Counted from the stretch's first letter, positions 1-5,963 are shown. The stretch is DNA of 15,115 nucleotides from CAINOH01 sp041663565 (GCA_041663565.1 JBAYMJ010000028.1:1-15115), one strand, 5' to 3'. The notes: generated from the sequence alone by a model not told the origin. Program-made: numbers and translations.

Positions 1-242
1 ACGGCGGCGAAGAAGCGTTCAACGGAGTAATAGATGAGGCTCGCGTATGGGCACGTGCACTCTCCACAACCGAGATTTCCGGACAATATCGAGCTAATTT
101 GAACAAAATCGCGTCGGACAAATGGCTATTCACTTTGAACCAAACGCTCATCCCCGCAGGAACGTACTCATATTACCTATACGCAAATGGTCCAGCCGGA
201 TTAACGGACTACTCGGAAGAAAGAAGCTTGAAAGTCTCGTAA
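1..242 (+). CDS. LamG/concanavalin A-like lectin domain surface protein, C-terminal end (partial)
   Basis: An open frame enters from the left edge (first complete codon at base 3) and ends at TAA 240-242, giving 79 residues. It contains the segment FNGVIDEARVWARALSTTEI, which matches the conserved closing strand and helix of LamG/laminin-G-like jelly-roll domains (typically FNG-IDE-R-W-RALS--EI). In that family this segment ends a carbohydrate- or protein-binding beta sandwich on secreted proteins. About 45 residues rich in Tyr, Ser and Asn follow and end in a beta-strand-like SLKVS tail, probably part of another extracellular domain. There is no membrane anchor after the domain, so the protein is either secreted or anchored at its N-terminus outside the window. 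It converges on the DHH gene, 25 bases away. The family call is good; the protein's specific role cannot be told. Confidence 0.75.
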   Translation, partial: GGEEAFNGVIDEARVWARALSTTEISGQYRANLNKIASDKWLFTLNQTLIPAGTYSYYLYANGPAGLTDYSEERSLKVS

Positions 243-251
243 ACAGCAGGC

Positions 252-267
252 TTGCCAGAATCGGCAA
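252..267. terminator. Small hairpin between convergent genes
   Basis: TTGCC (252-256) and GGCAA (263-267) can form a 5-bp stem around a 6-base loop in the 25 bases between two convergent genes. There is no T-run on either side, so this is a weak candidate for a shared terminator. Confidence 0.2.
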
Positions 268-1218
268 TCAGTCCAAGGCAGCCTTGGCACAATAATCCAA
301 GAGCGCATCAACGTCAGCAATCGTGCCACGGGCGCCGCCGACCTTTTCGTGCCCGCCGCCGGAGCCGCCAATCCTCCTTGCGACGAGCTGCATCAGCTTT
401 CCCACGCTCTTTCTTGCCGAGTCCGACCTTGCCGCGAGGATTATTCCCTTCTTAGCATCAGCCACAAACGCGTAATCCGCGCCAAGGGCCACGAGGCCCA
501 CCGCGCACTGCAGGTGGAACGCGTCCGAAGTCGAGGTGGCGACCACGACCCCGGCCTTTTCAAAGACCTTGGCCCTTGCCGCGCAGGCAATCTTCTTCCT
601 GGCCATCTCCGGGCTTGCCGGCCGGTCTATGAGGTGCAGTATCCTCTGGTAGTCCTGCCGGCTTCTTCCCGCAAGGCCAAGCAGGCGCGCCATAGCCTCG
701 AACGAGTCGTCGTTTGCGCTCTTCCAGTGGCCCGAATCGGAAGCAACGCCGGCTGCGAGGAGCATCGCGGTCTTCTTGTCAACTTTCCTCTTTGCAGCGT
801 CAAGGATTCCAAGCGCAATCTCGCTTGTGCTTGACACGGAAGGAAGCTCAACCGAGAAGTCGGCCTTCATCCTGTCGGAGTGTATGTGGTGGTCGAAGAA
901 GGCTACTGTTCCCTTGAACTTGCCGATTTGCTGCTGCCACGAGCCGAACGAGTCGAGTGTGCAGGCGTCGGTGATTACGATGTTTGCATAGCCGTCAAGC
1001 GTTTCAAGCGTCGGGATTGCAAGCCCCAGGTTCCTAAGCACCGCCCTTGCCTGCGAGTTGACCTGGCCGGTTGCGCGGACTTCGCAGTTGCGCACAAGCA
1101 GGCTCAGCGCAATCGCGCTTGCAACAGCGTCCGGGTCTGCGACTTCCTGGAAGGTGATGAGCGTCCTGCCCTTGAGTGAGGATAGGAATGCGGCCGCCTT
1201 GCCAAACTTTTTTTGCAT
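268..1218 (-). CDS. DHH/DHHA1 family phosphoesterase (RecJ/NrnA-like)
   Basis: A 316-residue protein of the DHH superfamily. These are Mn-dependent phosphoesterases that degrade single-stranded DNA, oligoribonucleotides or cyclic dinucleotides. Visible motifs, counted from the ATG at 1218, are VADPDAVAS (residues 26-34, motif I), an Asp in VITDACTLD (motif II), FFDHHIHS (the DHH signature), GVASDSGHW (motif IV), and near the C-terminus GGSGGGHEKVGGARG (the DHHA1 substrate-binding GGGH loop). The length fits NrnA-like or small archaeal DHH proteins better than long RecJ. Motif I is unusual: the usual leading His of H-x-x-P-D-x-D is Gln24 and the Pro is Ala. A longer frame starts at 1272, but its extra 18 residues (rich in Phe and Pro) do not look like family sequence. 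It lies downstream of pfdB in the same direction, after two possible hairpins. Substrate unknown. Confidence 0.85.
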   Translation of the reverse strand: MQKKFGKAAAFLSSLKGRTLITFQEVADPDAVASAIALSLLVRNCEVRATGQVNSQARAVLRNLGLAIPTLETLDGYANIVITDACTLDSFGSWQQQIGKFKGTVAFFDHHIHSDRMKADFSVELPSVSSTSEIALGILDAAKRKVDKKTAMLLAAGVASDSGHWKSANDDSFEAMARLLGLAGRSRQDYQRILHLIDRPASPEMARKKIACAARAKVFEKAGVVVATSTSDAFHLQCAVGLVALGADYAFVADAKKGIILAARSDSARKSVGKLMQLVARRIGGSGGGHEKVGGARGTIADVDALLDYCAKAALD

Positions 1219-1286
1219 AGAAGTAGGAAAGAAAGGATGATAGAAAAAGAAGCCGGTTTGAATGCCCGGCATAAGGAAAGGGGCGT

Positions 1287-1317
1287 CGGCGTGAAAGGAC
1301 GCCGGAAGCAGCTGCTT
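1287..1317 (-). terminator. Two stem-loops after pfdB
   Basis: Directly after the pfdB stop is a perfect 12-base palindrome, AAGCAGCTGCTT (1306-1317). It is followed by a 6-bp stem CGGCGT/ACGCCG (1287-1292 with 1299-1304). The minus-strand RNA then becomes pyrimidine-rich (1219-1256), with TTTTT and TTTCTTTCC tracts up to the DHH start. The arrangement could end or attenuate the pcc1-pfdB transcript before the DHH gene. No long uninterrupted T-run is present, so confidence is low. Confidence 0.35.
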
Positions 1318-1669
1318 AGACTGCGCCGGTCTGCTTGGTGGCTGCCTCGAGCTTCTTCACAATCTCGGTGAGGCTTGCCTTGAGCTTCTCTTCCTGCTTT
1401 GCAAGGATGTCCTTTCGCATCTTCAAAGTGTCCGCCTCTTCGGCAAGCTCCTTTGAAAGCTCGTCTTTGGAGCGGGGCACCATTATGCTTCCTGCAAGCC
1501 GGTAAATCTTTCCGGACTTGTCGGCCTTTGAGAGCGCGTCCTGTCCGCGCTCGACCTCAGCGGAACTGATTTCCATCTGCTGGCGCTGCATCATGACCAT
1601 CTGGAGCTGCTGCTGCATCCTCTGGTAGGTCTCGTATTCCTTCTGCAAATCCTCTTGCGTGGTTGCCAT
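1316..1669 (-). CDS. pfdB: Prefoldin subunit beta
   Basis: A 117-residue protein from the ATG at 1669. Prefoldin is a cytosolic hexameric co-chaperone (two alpha, four beta subunits) that holds unfolded proteins and passes them to the thermosome. The sequence has the expected layout: an N-terminal coiled coil rich in Gln and Met (EYETYQRMQQQLQMVMMQRQ), a central beta-hairpin segment SGKIYRLAGSIMVPRSKDE matching the family's VYK-VG-L-V region, and a C-terminal coiled coil (LAKQEEKLKASLTEIVKKLE). The length is typical of archaeal beta subunits. A longer frame could use TTG at 1714 overlapping the pcc1 stop, but it adds 15 Lys/Ser-rich residues not expected in the family, and AAGGGTG precedes the ATG. 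It follows pcc1 by 41 bases, a neighbour pair I recall in other archaea. High confidence. Confidence 0.92.
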   Translation of the reverse strand: MATTQEDLQKEYETYQRMQQQLQMVMMQRQQMEISSAEVERGQDALSKADKSGKIYRLAGSIMVPRSKDELSKELAEEADTLKMRKDILAKQEEKLKASLTEIVKKLEAATKQTGAV

Positions 1670-1710
1670 AATTTCAAACACCCTTTTCCCGCTTTTGTCT
1701 TTAGATTCTT

Positions 1711-1995
1711 TCAATCAATGGAATCGTTTTCCTCTTCAACTGCCTTCTTCCGGGCCCGTCCTGCGACCGCGTCAATCACGTCGTAGGTTATCCGCGCGCT
1801 GCGCAGGAAGCTGTTTGACATCGCGCGCAGTCCGGCAAACGAGTCGGACTCGGCTGTTGCAAGGATTTTCTTTCCCGCAAGACGAGACTTGAGCGTGCCC
1901 TTGATGGTTTTCAAGTCCTTTTGCAGCACCGCAAAGGCCTTCTTGGCCTCTGCGTCTGAGGAGAACTCAAGCTCGAAATCCGCCTTCATTGCCAT
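1711..1995 (-). CDS. pcc1: KEOPS complex subunit Pcc1
   Basis: A 94-residue protein. Pcc1 is the small dimerising subunit of KEOPS, which with Kae1, Bud32 and Cgi121 makes the t6A modification at position 37 of ANN-decoding tRNAs. The sequence fits the family: an N-terminal strand (KADFELEFSSDAEAKKAFAVL), a middle strand pair (TLKSRLAGKKILATAESDSFAGLRA), and the conserved helix LRAMSNSFLRSARITYDVIDAV, equivalent to the family's LRA-LNS-LR motif that contacts Kae1. The acidic tail (VEEENDSID) is not diagnostic. Start at 1995; a second ATG two codons later is equally possible. Probably first gene of an operon with pfdB. A TATA-like CTCATAAACA lies about 25-30 bases upstream on this strand, in the short region shared with the divergent Nudix gene. 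Confidence 0.85.
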   Translation of the reverse strand: MAMKADFELEFSSDAEAKKAFAVLQKDLKTIKGTLKSRLAGKKILATAESDSFAGLRAMSNSFLRSARITYDVIDAVAGRARKKAVEEENDSID

Positions 1996-2061
1996 CGTAA
2001 TAATTGGGCATCGGCTTGTTTATGAGTGTTGTGCAACCTATTGAATGAAGTGTTTTTGGCG
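1996..2061. promoter_or_regulatory. Divergent promoter region between pcc1 and the Nudix gene
   Basis: These 66 bases separate two divergent genes. The AT-rich element TTGTTTATGAG (about 2017-2026) reads as CTCATAAACAA on the minus strand, about 25-30 bases before the pcc1 ATG. It may also serve the + gene about 40 bases downstream. No second box is evident. Element assignment is by position and composition only. Confidence 0.4.
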
Positions 2062-2481
2062 ATGAAGAGGCAAATCCGCGAACTGAAGGCAACAAAGAAG
2101 CCCATAGCCTACGCCGCGGGCCTTCTTTTTGACGGCGAGCGCGCATTCTTCCTTCAAAAAAAGACTCTGGATGGAAAGATTGAGCTTGAGCTTCCCGGCG
2201 GCATCGTGATGGAAGGCGAAAGCCCGGTCTCCATAGTCAAGGCCGCTTTTTCCCAGAAAGCCGGGATAGATTGCGAAGTCGGTCAAGTCGAAATCCAGGG
2301 AAGATACAACGCCGGCTCAAGAAAGAACCGGCTTATGGTGCCTGCGATGGGCCTTTCCTGCAGCGCAAAGGACAAGACCGCACACCCTTCGGCGCAATAC
2401 TGCGGAATCAAGTGGGTGAAAAAGGACGAAGTGAAAAGGGAGCGGCTTGCAAGGAACTCGGAGTGGGTGCTTGCTAGATAA
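2062..2481 (+). CDS. Nudix-fold protein with degenerate Nudix box
   Basis: A 139-residue protein from the ATG at 2062. Nudix hydrolases cleave nucleoside diphosphates linked to another moiety, using a Mg-binding box G-x5-E-x7-REUxEE-x-G-U. The fold is recognisable: strand PIAYAAGLLFDGERAFFLQKK, then ELPGGIVMEGES, a helix, and AGIDCEVG, with a later WVKKDEV strand typical of Nudix C-termini. The box aligns as G47, E53 and G68-I69, but R-E-U-x-E-E reads A61-A62-F63-S64-Q65-K66, so all three helix carboxylates and the Arg are gone. Ordinary hydrolysis by this box is unlikely. The protein may bind a nucleotide or regulator, or use other residues. A GTG at 2026 in frame would add 12 residues (LCNLLNEVFLA), less likely. 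It converges on the methyltransferase, 15 bases away. Confidence 0.75.
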   Translation: MKRQIRELKATKKPIAYAAGLLFDGERAFFLQKKTLDGKIELELPGGIVMEGESPVSIVKAAFSQKAGIDCEVGQVEIQGRYNAGSRKNRLMVPAMGLSCSAKDKTAHPSAQYCGIKWVKKDEVKRERLARNSEWVLAR

Positions 2482-2496
2482 TAGCTTGCAAAAACG

Positions 2497-3099
2497 TCAC
2501 TTCTTCTTGAACCGCAGTACCATACTCGTGTAAGCCTTGCCGTAACCAGACGAAGACTTTGGTACGGACAGGCCATCATCAGAATATACTATCCGCACCT
2601 TCTCGTGCGGCTCGAAACCGAATGCCGCGATGTTCTTCTGGATTTGGGCTATGTCCTTGGCGCGGGCTTTCTCGTCGCCCGGCAATTCCGCGTGCAGGTA
2701 CAAGGATTTTCTGGGCTTGAGCACCCGGTGCGCTTCGGCAAGCATCCGCGACCCGTCGGGCCTAATCTTCTCATCTCCCCGGCCTTCCTTGCTGGTGTTT
2801 TTGTAAATCACCTGGAGCATTCCGCCTATGAAGCTTGCGTGCACCTCGTCAACTGAACCAGTCTTCAACGGAAGGCTCTTGAGGTTGGCGTCAATCGGGT
2901 GGACTTCAACGTCGCTGCGTACGTTCTCCCGCATGCGTTTCAGTAGGTGCACCTGGGTGTCAACGGGGTAGTAGGCTTCCCCTTTCCTCAAGCGGATGGG
3001 GACGCGGTCCCGCTCGTAATCCTTGGAGGTGAACCGCGTGCGCATCGGGTATTCTCCCGGGCCCAACTCGACGATTTTCCGGCCTGTCATCAATAGCAT
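2497..3099 (-). CDS. Class I SAM-dependent methyltransferase
   Basis: A protein of 200 residues (197 if the second ATG at 3090 is used; the AAGGGATG sequence ahead of 3090 is better spaced as a ribosome binding site). Class I methyltransferase motifs are visible: IVELGPG (residues 9-15, SAM-binding motif I), VHPIDANLKSLPLKTGSVDEVHASF (acidic motif II/III plus the post-motif strand), and EAHRVLKPRKSLYLH (the helix and strand after 'RVLKPGG' in UbiE/Methyltransf_11 relatives; the usual GG is RK here). Between them a Lys/Gly-rich loop (NTSKEGRGDEKIRPDG) holds an insertion. The C-terminus ends in basic residues. Substrate is unknown and the neighbours give no clue. It probably has its own promoter (TTTTAATT at 3127-3134). 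Family confident, function not. Confidence 0.78.
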   Translation of the reverse strand: MLLMTGRKIVELGPGEYPMRTRFTSKDYERDRVPIRLRKGEAYYPVDTQVHLLKRMRENVRSDVEVHPIDANLKSLPLKTGSVDEVHASFIGGMLQVIYKNTSKEGRGDEKIRPDGSRMLAEAHRVLKPRKSLYLHAELPGDEKARAKDIAQIQKNIAAFGFEPHEKVRIVYSDDGLSVPKSSSGYGKAYTSMVLRFKKK

Positions 3100-3126
3100 C
3101 CCTTGAAGCTACTTCCGGCGACGGAG

Positions 3127-3134
3127 TTTTAATT
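3127..3134 (-). promoter_or_regulatory. TATA-like element for the methyltransferase
   Basis: On the minus strand this reads AATTAAAA inside GAATTAAAACTCC, about 30-40 bases before the start codon and just past the trpB2 stop. Placement suits an archaeal TATA box with a short leader. Confidence 0.4.
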
Positions 3135-3146
3135 CATATCTGCGCA

Positions 3147-4478
3147 TCAGATTTTCCCCGCGAGGTAATCCGCGTACCCCATCAGGTCAAGCTGTCCCTG
3201 GCCTGAGAGATTGAATACTATCGTCTTCTCCTCGTTGGCTTTCTTTGCCTTCAATGCTTCGTCGATTGCTGCCTTGATTGCGTGGCAGGATTCCGGTGCG
3301 GCGATGATGCCTTCAGTTCGCGCGAAAGTCATTCCTGCCTCGAAGACCTGCTTCTGGTCATACGCGACCGCGCGGATGAGCTTGTCGTGCGCAAGGCTGG
3401 ACACCGTTGGAGCCATGCCGTGGTAGCGCAGGCCGCCTGCGTGCGACTTTGCGGGAATGAAGTCCTTGCCAAGGGTGTACATCTTGAGCATAGGGGTCAT
3501 ACCTGCTGAGTCGCCGTGGTCGTAGTCGTATTTTCCCTTGGTGATGGACGGAGCTGAGGTGGGCTCGACTGCAATGATGTCCGCATCGCTTTTCTTTGCG
3601 ATTTTATCCCGCACGAATGGGAACGTGAATCCCGCAAAGTTGCTCCCTCCGCCAACGCACGCAATCAGCACGTCGGGCTTGATGTCCTCCTTTGCAAGCT
3701 GGAGCTTGGCCTCCTCGCCTATGATGGTCTGGTGGAGCATAACGTGGTTGAGCACGCTGCCAAGCGAATACTTCGAGTTCGGCGTCTTGACTACGGTCTC
3801 GATTGCCTCGCTGATTGCGATTCCGAGGCTTCCTGGATGCTCCGGGTTCTTGGCAGACAATTTGCGACCGTAATCAGTTTCGCGGCTGGGCGAGGGATAG
3901 ACCGTCGAGCCGTAGGTCTCCATCTGGATGCGTCGGTAGGGCTTCTGATAGAAGCTGCTTGACACCATGAACACCCTACACTTCATCTTGTAGAGCGCGC
4001 ACGCGTAGGAAAGCGAGGTGCCCCATTGCCCTGCGCCGGTCTCGGTAATCAATTCCTGCACGCCTTCTTTCATCGCGTAGTATGCTTGTGCTATTGCGGT
4101 GTTGGGCTTGTGGCTGCCGCAGGGGTTCAGGCCTTCGTGCTTGAAGTAAATCTTTGCAGGCGTCTTGAGGAAGGCTTCGAGCCTGTGCGCGCGGAACATC
4201 GGCGTTGGCCTGCCTACTGCAAACAAACCCGAAATAATCTCATCGGGGATGTCGATGAACCGCTTGTCGGACATTTCCTGCCGCACAGCTTCCTTGGTAA
4301 ATATTGCCTCAAGCTCCGCGGGTTGTGCGGGCTTGCCTGTTGCCGGGTTCATCGGCGGGTCAAGCGGAGTTGGCAAATCCGGCAGGATATTGTAATACTT
4401 GCGGGGCATCTCGTCCTCGCAAAGGGTGATCTTGCAGCCCTTCGAATTCTTCCCGTACGTGTCGCACTTGCAGCTCAT
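3147..4478 (-). CDS. trpB2: Tryptophan synthase beta-like enzyme TrpB2
   Basis: A 443-residue PLP enzyme. The TrpB2 branch is longer than TrpB1 (about 390-400), and members are known to make tryptophan from indole with O-phosphoserine or serine, often without TrpA. Visible features are EMPRKYYNILPDLP (a TrpB2 N-terminal hallmark), HEGLNPCGSHKPNTA with the PLP lysine K124, TETGAGQWG with the catalytic Glu (E146), the phosphate-binding loop VGGGSN (275-280), and the C-terminal NLSGQGQLDL. The start at 4478 is supported by GAGGAG about ten bases upstream, embedded in the last codons of the preceding regulator gene. This gives an unusual N-terminal extension with Cys at 3, 5, 15 and 20. No trpA or other trp gene is in the window. 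It could also act as a serine or threonine deaminase-like enzyme. Confidence 0.92.
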   Translation of the reverse strand: MSCKCDTYGKNSKGCKITLCEDEMPRKYYNILPDLPTPLDPPMNPATGKPAQPAELEAIFTKEAVRQEMSDKRFIDIPDEIISGLFAVGRPTPMFRAHRLEAFLKTPAKIYFKHEGLNPCGSHKPNTAIAQAYYAMKEGVQELITETGAGQWGTSLSYACALYKMKCRVFMVSSSFYQKPYRRIQMETYGSTVYPSPSRETDYGRKLSAKNPEHPGSLGIAISEAIETVVKTPNSKYSLGSVLNHVMLHQTIIGEEAKLQLAKEDIKPDVLIACVGGGSNFAGFTFPFVRDKIAKKSDADIIAVEPTSAPSITKGKYDYDHGDSAGMTPMLKMYTLGKDFIPAKSHAGGLRYHGMAPTVSSLAHDKLIRAVAYDQKQVFEAGMTFARTEGIIAAPESCHAIKAAIDEALKAKKANEEKTIVFNLSGQGQLDLMGYADYLAGKI

Positions 4479-4484
4479 CTTTCA

Positions 4485-4796
4485 TCACTCCTCAAAACAA
4501 AGTATGCTTTCGCCCAGGGGCGTAAGTGTAAGTATGCGGCCCTTGCTTTCGCTGGAACCGCAATCAATAAGTTTCAGGCTACGAAGCCGCTGGATCAGCC
4601 GGCGGCAGGACGGCTCGCTGATTATGCCTGCATCCTGCGCGTAGTGACAGACCGAAGTCATGGTCGCATAATCGTTCTTGGCCGCAAAGACTACAAGCTG
4701 GACTGCCTTGCGCTGGCCCGCGCTAAGAGTTCCAAAAAACGTTTGTCGCGCCAAACCCTCAAAATTAGCTAGACTGGAGGCTGGCGCACTTGCCAT
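4485..4796 (-). CDS. Winged-helix transcription regulator upstream of trpB2
   Basis: A 103-residue basic protein with a predicted winged helix-turn-helix. The segment TMTSVCHYAQDAGIISEPSCRRLIQRLRSLKLIDCG fits helix-turn-recognition helix, and SKGRILTLTPLGESIL fits the wing and closing helix, resembling MarR/ArsR-type archaeal regulators (the TPLG motif recurs in them). The first 25 residues (Ala/Ser-rich) have no clear domain. The gene ends six bases before trpB2, and its last codons contain the GAGGAG that serves trpB2, so the two are almost surely co-transcribed and translationally linked. Autoregulation and control of trpB2 are an inference from this arrangement. A TATA-like AATTATAAAC (4869-4878) lies about 75 bases upstream, implying a leader of about 50 bases. 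Specific family not certain. Confidence 0.65.
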   Translation of the reverse strand: MASAPASSLANFEGLARQTFFGTLSAGQRKAVQLVVFAAKNDYATMTSVCHYAQDAGIISEPSCRRLIQRLRSLKLIDCGSSESKGRILTLTPLGESILCFEE

Positions 4797-4911
4797 TGGC
4801 AGACAACACCAGCATCCTCCACATCAATCAACCTGAGATATTACTGAAATACTAGAGAGCCTGCGGGAGTTTATAATTCTTGTGCGTCAAAGCGTGACAG
4901 ATGGGACAAGA
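4797..4911. promoter_or_regulatory. Promoter region of the regulator-trpB2 operon
   Basis: These 115 bases lie between the antitoxin stop and the regulator start, both on the minus strand. The minus strand holds AATTATAAAC (4869-4878), a good TATA box, predicting initiation near 4845-4850. Around that point TATTACTGAAATA (TATT/AATA arms) is a small imperfect palindrome that could be an operator. No other structure was seen. Confidence 0.45.
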
Positions 4912-5208
4912 CTATGCCGCGGACTTCTCAAGTATCAGGCGATCCTTGGCAACGGTCCACTTCAATGAGTCGCCCTCGCTTATCTTGGCAAGCTTGGCAA
5001 ACCCCTTAGGCAGGGTGACGACAAGCGAGTTTGCGACCTTGCGTGCCTTGACGTTCTCGTGCAATGCAAGCCTAACTCGTTCCACGTCGTAGGGGTTGAA
5101 AGTCTCCTCCCCGCACGCGCACTTGTAACCGTCCAACACGAATCCGCGCAAGCTGACCTTTGCCGGACCCATTTTCTTACCGCAGACGCAACGCAAACTG
5201 CTTTTCAC
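4912..5208 (-). CDS. Antitoxin-like protein: CxC/CxC zinc finger plus AbrB domain
   Basis: A 98-residue protein when the GTG at 5208 is used; that GTG overlaps the upstream TGA as GTGA and is preceded by GGGAG. An upstream TTG (5253) is less likely. Residues 1-37 form a small zinc finger: C7-V-C9-G, then Y28-K-C30-A-C32-G-E-E-T-F, like the YgiT/MqsA N-terminal finger but with CxC in place of CxxC. Residues 56-95 (ARKVANSLVVTLPKGFAKLA, then SEGDSLKW, then DRLILEK) are a SpoVT/AbrB swapped-hairpin DNA-binding domain. In MqsA-type antitoxins the second domain is normally an Xre helix-turn-helix, so this is a domain swap. Location directly downstream of the DUF4258 gene with overlapping codons supports the role of antitoxin and autorepressor. 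The function is inferred from domain pairing. Confidence 0.72.
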   Translation of the reverse strand: MKSSLRCVCGKKMGPAKVSLRGFVLDGYKCACGEETFNPYDVERVRLALHENVKARKVANSLVVTLPKGFAKLAKISEGDSLKWTVAKDRLILEKSAA

Positions 5209-5459
5209 CTCCCGAATTTTATGACCGTGATGACGACCCAGGCGTCGCCGCAATCGGCGACAACGACCTTGAGGACCTCGTCCTTGAATCCCTTTACGAG
5301 TTCAAACGTGCCCTTTTTCCGCTTCTCTCCGGTATCCACACCCTCATTCAGTGCGGCCAGGACCTTCTCAACGGGAATGTTGTCGTTGAGTATCTCCTCG
5401 GTCGCGTGCCGCGAAAAGCGCACGGGCTTGCCGCGCCATAAAGGAACCGGATATTCCAA
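5205..5459 (-). CDS. DUF4258 family probable toxin
   Basis: An 84-residue protein. It has the DUF4258 pattern: a strand then F-S-R-H-A (residues 15-19, the invariant His), helix EEILNDNIPVEKVLAALNEG, a strand-rich middle, and a closing VVVADCGDAWVVITVIKF strand pair. This family is widely found beside YgiT/MqsA-type zinc-finger antitoxins. Its fold is thought to be RelE/HicA-like and its likely activity is RNA cleavage or ribosome targeting; both points are inference here. The most upstream start is TTG at 5459, the only one that keeps the first strand, and it lies about ten bases from the predicted transcription start, suiting leaderless or short-leader initiation. Its stop overlaps the antitoxin start. 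Toxin-first order is as in mqsRA. Confidence 0.68.
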   Translation of the reverse strand: MEYPVPLWRGKPVRFSRHATEEILNDNIPVEKVLAALNEGVDTGEKRKKGTFELVKGFKDEVLKVVVADCGDAWVVITVIKFGR

Positions 5460-5461
5460 AA

Positions 5462-5477
5462 TATATCACTGGATATA
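5462..5477. promoter_or_regulatory. Palindromic operator candidate at the toxin-antitoxin start site
   Basis: TATATC (5462-5467) and GATATA (5472-5477) are perfect inverted arms around a 4-base spacer. The palindrome sits about 25 bases downstream of the TATA box and immediately before the toxin start, where a bound dimer would block initiation. This is the place expected for autorepression by an AbrB-type antitoxin. Confidence 0.5.
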
Positions 5478-5490
5478 CTAATAATTCTTT

Positions 5491-5501
5491 GGTATATTTA
5501 A
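5491..5501 (-). promoter_or_regulatory. TATA box of the toxin-antitoxin operon
   Basis: On the minus strand this reads TTAAATATACC, a close match to the archaeal TATA consensus. It lies about 35 bases from the toxin start, predicting transcription from about 5468. Confidence 0.5.
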
Positions 5502-5505
5502 GTTG

Positions 5506-5524
5506 GGTCTACTACAGGTAAACC
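5506..5524 (-). terminator. Stem-loop after the JAMM gene
   Basis: GGTCTAC (5506-5512) and GTAAACC (5518-5524) pair as a 7-bp stem with one G-U wobble on the transcribed minus strand and a 5-base loop. It lies just after the JAMM stop and before the toxin-antitoxin TATA box, so it may separate the two units. No T-run follows. Confidence 0.3.
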
Positions 5525-5529
5525 GGAAG

Positions 5530-5907
5530 TTACACTACGACAAAAGGCATTTCCTTTCCCTTCGAGTCGAAGCACCGTACATCGGCCCTCTTGTAGGGAA
5601 AGGACGCAATCAGGTGGCACGCGCCCTTCTGCGAGAAAAGCTTGAGGTCAGCACGGGACGGGAGCGCCGGACCAGATGGGTGCGAGTGGAAGGTTCCGAC
5701 CACACCCATCGCTATCGGCATGTTGAACTCGTCGAAGGAGACGCTGCCCTCATCGGACTGGGTAAGGGGCGCCAAGTATAGCCTGTCCGCAAGTATGATT
5801 TCCTTGCCTTTTGAGCCCGCAAGCAGCCCCAAAAACTCATTCGGGTGTGATTCCTGCGCGCCGAAAAGGCAGCTTTCCAGCACTTCGGCGCTGATTGTGA
5901 ACTTCAT
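5530..5907 (-). CDS. JAMM/MPN+ metalloprotease (desampylase-like)
   Basis: A 125-residue protein from the ATG at 5907; longer upstream frames overlap thrB and look non-coding. It is a single MPN+ domain with a complete JAMM zinc site: E24 in NEFLGLLAG, and FHSHPSGPALPSRAD giving H74-x-H76-x10-D87, plus the Ser of the SHPSG turn. Archaeal proteins of this type (such as HvJAMM1) remove ubiquitin-like SAMP modifiers from proteins, and bacterial relatives process other small conjugates. No SAMP, E1-like or sulfur-carrier gene is in the window, so the partner is unknown. It diverges from thrB, and the single TTTTATC element between them can serve both. The start is probably leaderless, as there is no Shine-Dalgarno sequence and the TATA box lies about 25-30 bases upstream. 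Confidence 0.85.
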   Translation of the reverse strand: MKFTISAEVLESCLFGAQESHPNEFLGLLAGSKGKEIILADRLYLAPLTQSDEGSVSFDEFNMPIAMGVVGTFHSHPSGPALPSRADLKLFSQKGACHLIASFPYKRADVRCFDSKGKEMPFVVV

Positions 5908-5930
5908 CAAGTTAGCCTTAACGTGACGCA

Positions 5931-5940
5931 GGCTTTTATC
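5931..5940. promoter_or_regulatory. Shared TATA element between the JAMM gene and thrB
   Basis: GGCTTTTATC reads as GATAAAAGCC on the minus strand. It lies 24-33 bases before both the JAMM ATG (5907, minus) and the thrB ATG (5964, plus). Only 56 bases separate the genes and no second TATA-like element is visible. Confidence 0.5.
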
Positions 5941-5963
5941 CGCTTTCGTGGAAAGGACATAGT

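Noticed and set aside
4026..4772. A + strand frame of 248 codons across trpB2 and the regulator
   Set aside because: It lies antisense to a protein with complete PLP and loop motifs and spans two genes; composition is not protein-like.
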